Positions 33,807 through 42,208 of a DNA stretch of 64,000 nucleotides are shown here, in pieces (the first letter of the stretch is position 1; every line of letters begins with the position of its first letter). The position numbers were made by a program, and so were the translations under genes. The DNA is from Clitopilus passeckerianus. Taxonomy: Eukaryota > Basidiomycota > Agaricomycetes > Agaricales > Entolomataceae. The notes under the pieces were generated by a model, which searched no databases, was not told the origin of the DNA, and saw only the letters and a program-made list of their open reading frames with translations. The stretch covers positions 248,001 through 312,000 of the forward strand of contig CALYLX010000040.1 in assembly GCA_944990035.1 (NCBI GenBank). The letters run 5' to 3'.

Positions 33807-36320
33807 CTTGTTCAAAATTTGACTGTAGAATGCACTGGGACGCGTTTGCTATGGATATGTTTATCTTCAAAAGCGTCTGCAGCCATCTTATAACGATTCT
33901 GCAATTGCCACGCGAGTACGGCATGTCTCAACAGCAAAGATCGTCGTTTGCCTTGATTTGGTATATCTCGTCAGGTGGCTTGTTCTTTGGTGAAAGGGTT
34001 CCGAGATATTCGTGATTAGAAGCCTGGATATCAAATATCCGGGCAATCGGAACCTTAGACGACGTGAAATACCAATCGTCGTATAGATACCAAAGATAGC
34101 CGTTCAGTGCAGCTGTTGAAGGCGGTGGAGGACAAGGTATTCATTGGAAGTTTTGCCCATTCCTGGCCATGGGTACGGTGCCGAGCGCTTCATGCCCCAC
34201 AATAATCGGGCGTAACTTAGAAAAAGCTGTTAGGAAAATAAGAAAGGAGAGAGAATAACGTACAGAAAGCTCAGGAAACGCTCAGGTATGTATCCGAATG
34301 AACCCAAAGCACCCGGTACGATGTGATTTGAGCTTTTCAAATTGACGTTGCACGACTTCAGATTTTGCCATTCATCGTGGCTATCTCAAAGATTTACCCA
34401 GAAGCAACACGTTCAGTCCAAGAACAGAAGTTATACGATGTCATCGAGAGACGACAAAAGGAAAGCAGATGCACGGAAGGTTGCGTAGATTGGACCCACA
34501 AATTGCAATGCTGCAATTGACAGGAGTGATTCCATATTCGTGACAGGCACAGCCAATCCGGTTCGACGAATCCTGAGCTGGCCACGCAGTCGGCGACCAT
34601 TTCACAATGGAAGCACCAGATATAGCGAAAGCAATTGTCATAAGGTCGTCAAGCGTCGTCGCCGTCGTCGTGTAGGCACGTAGGCTCTCTGCAACACAGG
34701 CGCAACCTGCAATTTGGTGGAATTGCGGAGTTTAAATATTCTTCGAAGTCAGACACCTCTTTCAATCAAACCTCCATGTCGTTACACTTTCAGGCGTTGC
34801 CCTTCGCAATGCGCATAACCCTGCGCGAAAATCCATAATTCAACGACATCCATAGCTAGAAACGCTCATGATATCTATATAGGGTCTCAGCTCAAGTGAA
34901 CCGGCGATATCTGGTTACAATCGGCCATATCCGTGTTGCGTTCAGCTCTGATGCATTTAGAGCTTTGCGACTAAACCTTCGGTCCTCGCGTCTCCGCCGA
35001 TGGGACATTTGCGTAATCTCATAGGTCCTAGCCCCATGCCTTCTCCACAAGTTATCAGGTCTGATCGCGAGTTGGTTTGTCTCTACGTTGCGCCGTGATA
35101 TGCGGAATCATTGTGAGGCCTTTTCTCTCCTGTATGCTTTTAATACGTGTTTACCTTTTTACCTTCGAGATCAGATTTCGTTGTCGAACTTTTCTTCACC
35201 CGGAGCTTCAAGCCATTGCTGTCACAGTCGTTCTCCCCTGTCTAGGGGCCGCGTGACTAAGAACCTGATGTTCGAGCCCACATGGTACCAGCTGTTCTTC
35301 TGAGAGTAACCCTCGCACTCCGTGCTTGACCCACTTGGCCTGACAGAATTGTGTGCGTTTCCTCTCGTCTAACTTGAGTATCGACAACTAACGTGTCTCA
35401 GCTGCAGGGTTTCAAGATCTAGGCCATGAGTCTTCTGTATCTCGTGGTCAATATCTAGTACCCCGGGAATTTATAATCATCTCCGGCTACTGTCAGCTGA
35501 AGTGGGCATCCCGTTTTGATTGCTAGCTCTGCAGCGGATGTGGTGTAAATGAATTACAAGCACCTGTGACGTAGGTTGTGATGCGCAAGCAATAGCGAAA
35601 ATTCGTGCAACGCCGAGCCCAGGTAAATATTTTCAACGATGTCATTCTATCAGCGACTCACGCGGCTCATCTAGAGACACTTCAACCTGTGTGAAGCGGC
35701 TACAATCCATGGAACGAATAACACTGGCTACAAATGCCGCCCGCCACCTGTTGCGTAGGATCAACCGTAGGGTCCTCGCAGCTCAAATACTGGCTATGCC
35801 ACGACCAGTTTTAGATTCGGAAACCGTCTCACCCCACCAACCGGAGTTCGAGGAGGCTTGGTATTGCTCGTCGCTTGCGAAGCTCCTGCCTTAAATTCAC
35901 CGAACGCCGCAGATGCTCCACCTGGCAGTGATCAGGACGGACCACCAAGCCCCTCCCCGTACAGCACCCAGCTGCCCCCAGCATCTGCGAGCCTTCTCGA
36001 ACATCATATGCACCCCAAATTACGCTGACTAAGCTCCCCCATCATGGTCGATCAAAGTATGTGCTCCAAGAGCCACCACATCCGCAGCAGGAATCTCTTC
36101 ATACCATCACAAGCGGCCCCATGCTATGCGTTTGAAATGCCATATTTGACGTTTGGCTCTGACGGATGTTCCCTGTTCCGTGCTTGGACGGCCGATGCGC
36201 GGTCGGTCTATAAAAACCAGACGTCATGCATCCTAATTCCCCCCAACTCGCAGTCTGCTACCTAATTAACAGCTCAACCATCAACTTACGAACGGAGGCA
36301 ACTCTTACTGTAACGGCAAC
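33807..36320. other. Gene-poor region, 2.5 kb
   Basis: No supported gene. Short frames on both strands (for example minus strand 34641-34441, with several cysteines) lack a signal peptide, exon partners or recognisable motifs. A TATA box at 36209-36216 belongs to the next gene. This is the left border of the accessory cluster of secreted proteins. Confidence 0.5.
36209..36216 (+). promoter_or_regulatory. TATA box of secreted Ser-rich protein 1
   Basis: The sequence tataaaaa lies about 105 bases before the ATG at 36321. Confidence 0.6.
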
Positions 36321-36751
36321 ATGAAGTTCTTCTCTTACACCGCTATTGCCGCTCTCTGCGCCATTATGGCCAATGCTCAGGATCCTACTACCGAATCTGC
36401 GACTATTGAGCCCACCGACACACCTTCGTAAGTCGAGATTTTTCTGCAAAGGGGTTCTTCTCTTACGCTTGCCTTCACAGCGTCCCCTCCGTATCCGTCC
36501 CCTCGGTGTCCCTCCCTACGGAATCTATCCCTAGTTCGATCCCCATCCCTACCTCGGAGATAAGCTCCGTGGCTTCCTCTCTCAGTTCGGAAATCAGCTC
36601 CGTCATCCCTTCCCTCACCGTGCCGACCATTAGCGCAACAAACAGTCCCACAGCACCTTCTGTTACGCCAACCGGTGCGGCCTCGTCATTGTCACCAGGG
36701 CATGGCCTCGTCGGAGTTGCTGTTGGCGCATTCTTGGCCGCCGTCTTGTAA
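36321..36751 (+). CDS. Secreted Ser/Thr/Pro-rich protein 1, probable GPI anchor
   Basis: Exons 36321-36427 and 36481-36751 give 125 residues. There is a signal peptide (MKFFSYTAIAALCAIMANAQ) and then a body dominated by Ser, Thr, Pro and Val, with loose repeats such as VPSVSVPSVSLP and SSEISSVIPS, expected to be heavily O-mannosylated. A hydrophobic C-terminal tail (GHGLVGVAVGAFLAAVL) ends the protein without following charged residues, which fits a GPI-anchor signal. No catalytic domain is present. It is probably a small cell-wall or plasma-membrane mannoprotein. Two similar genes lie at 39.7 and 41.0 kb. The GPI anchor is inferred from the tail. Confidence 0.8.
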
Positions 36752-37019
36752 AAGACGACATTGGACATTGGACGTAGTCGTGGTTAAAACAGTCACTTAT
36801 GGACGTTTTATACGCAATTTGACACCCTGTCGTATACATGTATAACATTATTGCTTGCAATCGACAGCTGGACTCGTTTCCTGTCCGCGTGAAATCCTGA
36901 GAAGACCTGAACAGGGTGTATATGTCATATAGAATCCTTGGCTTTACGCAGGCAGTGCGCCTTTTGGGCACCAGTAAAGATTGTGAGTTCGCAAGGTCTC
37001 ATCAGCATGCCCCCGGCCT

Positions 37020-37140
37020 GCGAAGATCAAGAGCAAATGGAGGTCAAGACGGAGGCTGAGTTGATCAGAGTCAGTATGACGGGAAGGAGAACTCGTTGAG
37101 GAGGCTGTAGCTGATACCATGAAGGTTGGTGATACCTCTC
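37020..37140 (+). repeat. Segmental repeat, copy A
   Basis: About 120 bases starting gcgaagatcaagagca and ending ggtgatacctctc, similar over its length to 39086-39201. One frame of the second half reads like protein in both copies (EELTEEIVA versus GELVEEAVA), but stops break it. It may be a decayed coding fragment. It begins about 270 bases after the preceding gene, as does copy B. Confidence 0.6.
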
Positions 37141-37254
37141 AGGTGATTGAGAGTCTTGGGCTAATCGAACACTTCGAGTGCGTGTCTACTCTTGGAAAAT
37201 TGCTTAGAGCAGAGACGAGCTAGAGTGTGTAGAGGGCCCTTCTAGTATTCATGA

Positions 37255-37795
37255 AAGTGCTCAGGACTTCCTTTAGTACAGGCCGGCGAGATGGCTCGGA
37301 GGAAAGAACCGTTCGTGATCGCTGTTCGTGGATTCTTCTCAAGAAGCCAGCCAAAAGCACTGCAAGTTGGGAAAGTAGGTGGATATCCTTGACCGAGGCA
37401 AGCCCCGATCACGACTTGCAGATGAGTTCTTTATCACGCCTTCCGTCATGGATACTTCTCGCATCCCGGATGTTCTTCAGCGTTAGTTCATAGAAGGCCT
37501 GCTTGGTTTTCCTGCTGCTGGGAAGTTGGAAAGCTTCGAGAGCCACAGATCCGACTTCGGAGCTTTGGTTTGATACAGATCCTTCGGGGTCCTTGACAGT
37601 ATATGTTTTTGTCCGCGATTTCCGACTCCAGTGTGTTCAGAATGTCAATCATATGGATAGATGGGGTGTTCACAGTGTCATATGTTGCTGTTGTGTTGTC
37701 CTTATCGGCCTGAGGTGAACGTAAGACATCAAGAAAGTTAGGATCATGGAGCTCAAGGACTCGGGCCTCGGGGAGGGTGATGATACGAGAAGTTC
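37255..37795 (-). pseudogene. Truncated DUF2828-family pseudogene
   Basis: The minus strand of this stretch aligns by eye with the 5' part of the intact DUF2828 gene at 42209 to about 42770. Matching blocks in order include ATCATCACcCTCCCCGAG, AACTTTCTtGATGTC, GTGAAcACCCCATCTA, CTGGAGTCGGA, AGTATcCATGAcGG, and after the intron GGCTGGCTTCTtGAGAAG and CCACGAACaGCgATCACGAAC (lower case marks differences). The start codon is lost, small insertions and deletions break the frame, and similarity fades after ACTAAAGG at the 3' side. The intron occupies the same place and has a similar length (about 58 versus 61 bases), so the copy arose from genomic DNA, not from mRNA. It is inverted relative to the intact gene about 4.5 kb away and is not expected to make protein. 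Confidence 0.8.
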
Positions 37796-38405
37796 AGGCT
37801 ACCCCTGCCAGTGGTAATTTATTCGTCCTCTTGACCGACGGGCCGAGAGAACATCAATTCGAATTTGAGTGCGCGAGACAACGGCATTACACAAATGAGC
37901 AATGTCAAAGAAATCAGGAAAAGCCAACGAGTCGAGGCACAGAATTGATTCCAACGCGTGTACTATGCTTGCATTGAATCGGTGGTTCGATTGGGTTCAC
38001 CTCTCTGCTCTTCCCCCATGGCTAAGAATCAAACTATTGCGACTCCCCGCTGTGCTAGAGAGTTTGATTTCGAAAATCAGAGATCTTCAGATTCATAAAG
38101 CGGGCAAATGTTTGCGGCGGCCATGACAGCTACACCAGATCCAGGTCAACTCTTTTCAAGGCTTCCGGTGAAGCAGATAGTGCCATCTAAGCATACCCGT
38201 GTTTGTTGGTTTTTATCACGCTGGAGTCCCCGACAATTGGGTAGCTGTCTTGCCACCACCAGGTGTTCGTTTCTCACAACTCGGATGCTATCATAACACG
38301 TATAACCTCTCTTGTCTATCAGCACGACCACAAATCGCACAAATACGCCGATTTCTATCAAGATTCTTATCACTACAGGATGTCACTGGAAGTCGGTCTG
38401 GCAGG

Positions 38406-38412
38406 TATAAAA
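38406..38412 (+). promoter_or_regulatory. TATA box of the Cys-rich secreted protein gene
   Basis: The sequence tataaaa lies 98 bases before the ATG at 38504. Confidence 0.6.
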
Positions 38413-38503
38413 CCATCCAGTATTGAAGACTATTCTCTTCAACAAACTAAACTCGTCTTCAGACTCGCCTAACCACTTGACCTCAAACGTCTAACTTCAC
38501 ACA

Positions 38504-38824
38504 ATGAAGCTTGCTCTTATTAACACTGCTCTGTTCCTTCTTGGCGTCGCTGCCGTTCAAGGTTCCGCGATTGGGAAGCGTACGCCGGACGCCTGCTTAG
38601 ACCCGACAAAGGACTATGGACGATCTCAGACGACCGACCCTGGATGTCCTGAGGTCTGGCAGCCTTGCATTGACTGTTGCGCAGATTACGGCTACGACAT
38701 TGGTATATGCCGCTCATTGTGAGTCAATTTACTATCCTCTGTTTGGTCTTCTAATGACACCTTTCTCAGCGAGGAGACCTACACTGTGTTCTATTGCCAG
38801 TGCTTACACTCGTCGGGCAATTGA
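38504..38824 (+). CDS. Small secreted cysteine-rich protein with Kex2 site
   Basis: Exons 38504-38718 and 38770-38824 give 89 residues. The signal peptide is MKLALINTALFLLGVAAVQG. A dibasic site (IGKR before TPDAC) follows about ten residues later, typical of Kex2-type propeptide removal. The mature part of about 64 residues holds eight cysteines (DAC, GC, PC, DCC, IC, YCQC), enough for four disulfides, and several aromatic residues. I do not recognise the family. Size, processing site and cysteine content are those of fungal effector-like or antimicrobial-like secreted proteins, but no activity can be assigned. The gene has its own TATA box and one 51-base intron. Confidence 0.78.
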
Positions 38825-39085
38825 GTATCCGTTTAGAATGACGTCTGTATGAGAGTTTTCGTGGACTGGTTTTATGGAACGAGCTGTAGTATCGTTACAG
38901 GGGATGAATTCACATCTGCTACAATAATAGATCAAGTTCCCGCCAGTTCTTTCAGAGACGTCGTCAGGGCCTACTTGACGACATTCGCCGTCCACGGAAA
39001 GTAGGCGGGCCGTTTAATCGGAGCGATCCCTCTGAATTCCTCGCCAGAGATACCGTTTACGTACAGGATATACGTTAACTAAATT

Positions 39086-39201
39086 GCGAAGATCAAGGGC
39101 AGGGAGGTCAAGACTGAGAGCTAAATTCCGAGTCAGTACGACAGAAAGAAGAGCTCACTGAGGAGATTGTAGCAAATATAGGTAAAGTCGGTAGTACCTC
39201 C
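39086..39201 (+). repeat. Segmental repeat, copy B
   Basis: Diverged copy of 37020-37140, in the same orientation and about 2.07 kb downstream. Starts gcgaagatcaagggca, with gtcagtacgaca and aagagctcactgaggag blocks matching copy A. Confidence 0.6.
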
Positions 39202-39310
39202 CGTCCAAGAGGTTTTTCACGTCGAAAATCGCGTTGAAAGACGCGTTTGACGCGTCCCCAGCAAAATTAGACGCTTGCCCAAATCAAAGCGCCATCTGGG
39301 AGTTCCAAAA

Positions 39311-39395
39311 GGAGATGCCATCATTCGAACCCCGCTCACACGCGAATTTGCCTCATTATGATGCTTGCGCCCTAACCATGCTCACGACCATGGTC
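39311..39395 (-). repeat. tRNA-like (SINE-like) element, copy 1
   Basis: On the minus strand this has an A-box-like GTGAGCATGGTTAGGGCGC and, about 50 bases on, a B box GGGGTTCGAATGA, the internal RNA polymerase III promoter layout of tRNAs. It does not fold into a full tRNA because no acceptor stem is found. It resembles the element at 40685-40765 (shared GGTCGTG, then GTGGT or ATGGTTAGG, GCAAGCA, GAGG and the B box). Confidence 0.5.
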
Positions 39396-39615
39396 AGCTG
39401 CCCTCAAACCCGTCCAAAAACGTTCCAAACACTGCCCATCACGTCTATATTTTCCTGAGAGTGGCGCCTAGAATACACCGCCTGCTAAAAATAGCTCGAG
39501 AAACACGAGTTCGAGCTCCAATTTTAGATGGATGACCTCAGTCGAGTGGACGGACCGTCATGACATGAGTTTTTCACAGACGGCGTCATTCTATGTCTGC
39601 TGGTAACTGGGGGCC

Positions 39616-39622
39616 TATAAAT
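39616..39622 (+). promoter_or_regulatory. TATA box of secreted Ser-rich protein 2
   Basis: The sequence tataaat lies 71 bases before the ATG at 39687. Confidence 0.6.
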
Positions 39623-39686
39623 TGGATGTAGATGGAATTGGAACTCAAACGTGTCGACGTCTCACCAACCTCAGCTCTCAGTTAAA

Positions 39687-40148
39687 ATGAAGTTCTTCAC
39701 TTTGTCCCAAGCCGCTCTCCTCTTGGCTGTCGCCTCTCTTGGTGTCGCAGAACCGTAAGTCCACCGGCATTCTCCAGCATACTTGATTTCTCATAAACCA
39801 TAACGCAGTGTCAACAACATTAAACGCCAAGCGACCACTACCACAGCTCCCCCGAGCACCGTTACTAGCACGGTCACTTCGAGCGCCTCCAGCTCTAGCT
39901 CAAGCCACAGCACTTCCGTCTCCACCCACATCAGCAAGAGCACTAGCCTCTCGACGAGCTTCAGCGCGTCGACCGTTTCCATCCCCGTCAGCACGGCCAC
40001 TAGCGTGTCTTCCTCGACTAGCTTGTCCACCAGCGGTGCTCCTACGAGCACGAACGCTGCTATGCCGGGAGCGACTGGAGGAATCGATGCTGTCCAGTAT
40101 TCTCTGATGGGCATTGCTGCTGCAAATATTTACGCTGCGTTGTTCTAA
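39687..40148 (+). CDS. Secreted Ser/Thr-rich protein 2, probable GPI anchor
   Basis: Exons 39687-39754 and 39809-40148 give 135 residues. The signal peptide is MKFFTLSQAALLLAVASLGVAEP, followed by a KR site (NNIKRQ) that may be cut by a Kex2-type protease. The body is almost entirely Ser and Thr (for example STVTSTVTSSASSSSSS), expected to be densely O-glycosylated. A hydrophobic C-terminal tail (YSLMGIAAANIYAALF) fits a GPI signal. The first exon is exactly 68 bases and ends in the codon after Glu (AE-P), the same length and phase as the gene at 41005, so the two are clear paralogues. It is probably a cell-surface mannoprotein. No catalytic domain is seen. Confidence 0.8.
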
Positions 40149-41004
40149 GCAGCTTCGACCTTTCTATCTTACTATCTGTCGGGTTGCGGTGGGATTGCGG
40201 TGGTGATTGCGGACTCGAATATACCTTCATTCTATCTTTGTTCATGCTTCGTTTGAGCTCGTTTAGATGATACCCTTGGAGGCAGCAAACACGAGGATCG
40301 TAGCATTATTATTGTGGCCTTCTGTACATACCATACTCATAATACCAGCTCAGACTAGCTCATTTACCTTTCCAATTCACTGATATTGGATTGTCTTGCA
40401 ACCAAACGTTCATGAATGCTACTCAGAGCCCCACCTGGCGACTATGACGACTTTCGTCCGTCATTTGAGGCCGACAAACTGAGGCTGTGTAGCTCCGAGT
40501 CCCAGTTTGGAAGATCCCTCTGAGCGGGTTGACGCGTATTTTCTGGCGACGGTCTGTAGTGAGTTATTCCTAGACAGGGATCCTAAGTTGAAGACCACTT
40601 CTGAGCGTGAAAACGCGTATATTCACGCGTTTGACACGTCCATTGCTCGTCCAAGAGCCTTTTGAAGCCTGTGGATGCTGGTCCGAATGGGGAATCCGAG
40701 ATTCGAACTCAGCTTGGCATACCTCCTTCTGCTGCTTGCACCACTTCGCCCACGACCGTTGTCACCTGCCTCTGGAGGAAGTCAAAACACAGGCTGGAGC
40801 TCAACCCAATGGCGCTCTAGAAGTCTACGAGCGCCACTTCAATACAAATGGTGTCTTCCAGCACCAGATCGAAATTCTGCACTCCACGAGGAGTAACTCA
40901 AAGCGTCATTTCGACAGACACCACGGAATATGGTGAAGGGTTTTCTAAACCAATGGTTCTGAACTAGCTGGAAGCCCAAACCTGAGAAAGTCATCTGAAG
41001 CGGT
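40149..41004. other. Spacer with ACGCGT boxes and a tRNA-like element
   Basis: Holds three ACGCGT hexamers (40532-40537, 40613-40618 and 40625-40630) and the tRNA-like element at about 40685-40765 (-). No TATA box was found before the next gene. Confidence 0.5.
40685..40765 (-). repeat. tRNA-like (SINE-like) element, copy 2
   Basis: The minus strand shows GGTCGTGGGCGAAGTGGTGC, an A-box-like segment. A well-paired T arm follows (CTGAG-TTCGAAT-CTCGG), then ATTCCCCA as in a tRNA 3' end. No matching 5' acceptor half exists, so it is not a working tRNA. It is similar to copy 1 at 39311-39395. Both lie about 240-290 bases before a Ser-rich gene. Confidence 0.5.
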
Positions 41005-41483
41005 ATGAAAGTCCCCGTCGTGTCCCATGCTGCTCTGTTGCTATTTCTCACCTCAATTAGCTTCGCAGAACCGTAAGCACTCTTCTTCCCAACTCCTTCA
41101 TTCTCTAACCCCTCCAACCTAGGATCGGCGAAGCAATAAATCACAACCTCCCACGCGCCACATCCACATCCACCTCCCCAGCAAGCCTAAGCGCAACCAG
41201 TATCTCCAGCGGCACCAATATCGTAACGTCAATCCTGGGCTCAGCAACTTCCTCTGCACCCTCATCTTATACCTCAGTCATCACCAGTACAAGTGTTTCT
41301 GTGAGCTTTAGCGCGACGGGGACGTCTTCGGAGGCTGTTGGGTCTTCAACTGTTGTGGTGACTACGCCTGCACCTGCGAGTACCTCGAATGCCGCCGTTG
41401 TGGGGTGCAAGGGAGGGGTGGATGGGGTGGGGTATTCGGTGGTGGGGATTGTGGTTGGGTGGGTTTATCGGGTGCTGTTCTGA
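41005..41483 (+). CDS. Secreted Ser/Thr-rich protein 3, probable GPI anchor
   Basis: Exons 41005-41072 and 41123-41483 give 142 residues. The signal peptide is MKVPVVSHAALLLFLTSISFAEP. The Ser/Thr/Ala-rich middle (for example STSTSTSPASLSATSIS) has no fold signature. The tail (YSVVGIVVGWVYRVLF) is hydrophobic and suggests GPI attachment, although the Arg near the end is atypical. Exon 1 length, intron phase and signal-peptide ending (AEP) are the same as in the gene at 39687, marking a tandem duplication. The sequence has diverged strongly outside the signal peptide. No TATA box was found, and expression may be weaker than that of its neighbour. Confidence 0.75.
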
Positions 41484-42208
41484 ACTGGTGGTTCATCCAG
41501 CTTGGGATGTTTAACGGTTGGGAGCACATACACGGCTATTGCTATACTTCCCTTCGTTGGTTCTACGACAAACTCTTTCCTCTTCTTATTTCCATCTCAG
41601 TCTTCGATATCCTAGAAAAGCACGATACACTACAGCATAATTTATCCAATTTTTACACGTTAATCATCGCGGATAACTCGAAAGCAACAATTCACTTGCT
41701 GATCTCAATAAGCGCCCGTCAACAGCTTTCCTCCTGCATCGACCCTGAAAATATATTGAAAGGTTAAGATCGACTCATGAAGAAGCGTACAACCGGCTCC
41801 GTGGGCAAGTCGACCAAAATGAAGCTTGTCTCAGTCCGGTGGTGCAGGGGTCTCCAAATCCTTACGCTCTTCTTTCCTCGTTACATCTACTCGTCCACTC
41901 ATTAATAAGCCATTATCGTCTCGCACGTATAGCTCAGAATCCCCTTCACCACCCTCTCAGATCACAGCCTCGAGGCTTTATCTAAACGGCCCCAGCGGGG
42001 TTCGAACGCAGAGATTGGGAGCCAAAGTGAGTCAAAATTGAGTCAAACTCCATCATGCCTGTTCTCGACTCGTTTGGCCTTGTTATTTCCAAAGCTAAAC
42101 AGCTTTATATAGGACCATCGCCTCTTTCTTTTGAATCCCAACCGAGGTTCCTCTGAACCGTCGTCTTTAAGATTCGAATTGGTTCTAGACGGCATAAGAT
42201 TACCCAGG
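41484..42208. other. Spacer before the DUF2828 gene
   Basis: Some frames around 41770-42040 look weakly protein-like but have no start, motif or exon partner. A TATA-like tatatag at 42106-42112 lies about 100 bases before the DUF2828 ATG. Confidence 0.5.
42106..42112 (+). promoter_or_regulatory. TATA-like element of the DUF2828 gene
   Basis: The sequence ttatata lies about 97-103 bases before the ATG at 42209. No upstream ATG in frame precedes it. Confidence 0.5.

Larger units (their letters stand above)
36752..38503. other. Spacer with a segmental repeat and a DUF2828 gene fragment
   Basis: Contains the repeat copy at 37020-37140 and the broken DUF2828 copy at about 37255-37795 (both listed separately), then about 600 bases without recognised content, and the TATA box at 38406-38412. 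Confidence 0.55.
38825..39686. other. Spacer with repeat copy B and a tRNA-like element
   Basis: Holds the segmental repeat copy at 39086-39201, two overlapping-spaced ACGCGT boxes (39241-39246 and 39250-39255), the tRNA-like element at about 39311-39395 (-) and a TATA box at 39616-39622. Confidence 0.55.

Noticed and set aside
34441..34641. Cys-containing minus-strand frame that might be a small secreted protein
   Set aside because: No convincing signal peptide or TATA box, and cysteine spacing does not fit hydrophobins.
41820..42040. Possible third tRNA-like element or short gene before the DUF2828 gene
   Set aside because: A ttcgaa-type B-box-like site is present, but the T stem does not pair and the candidate A box is about 150 bases away.
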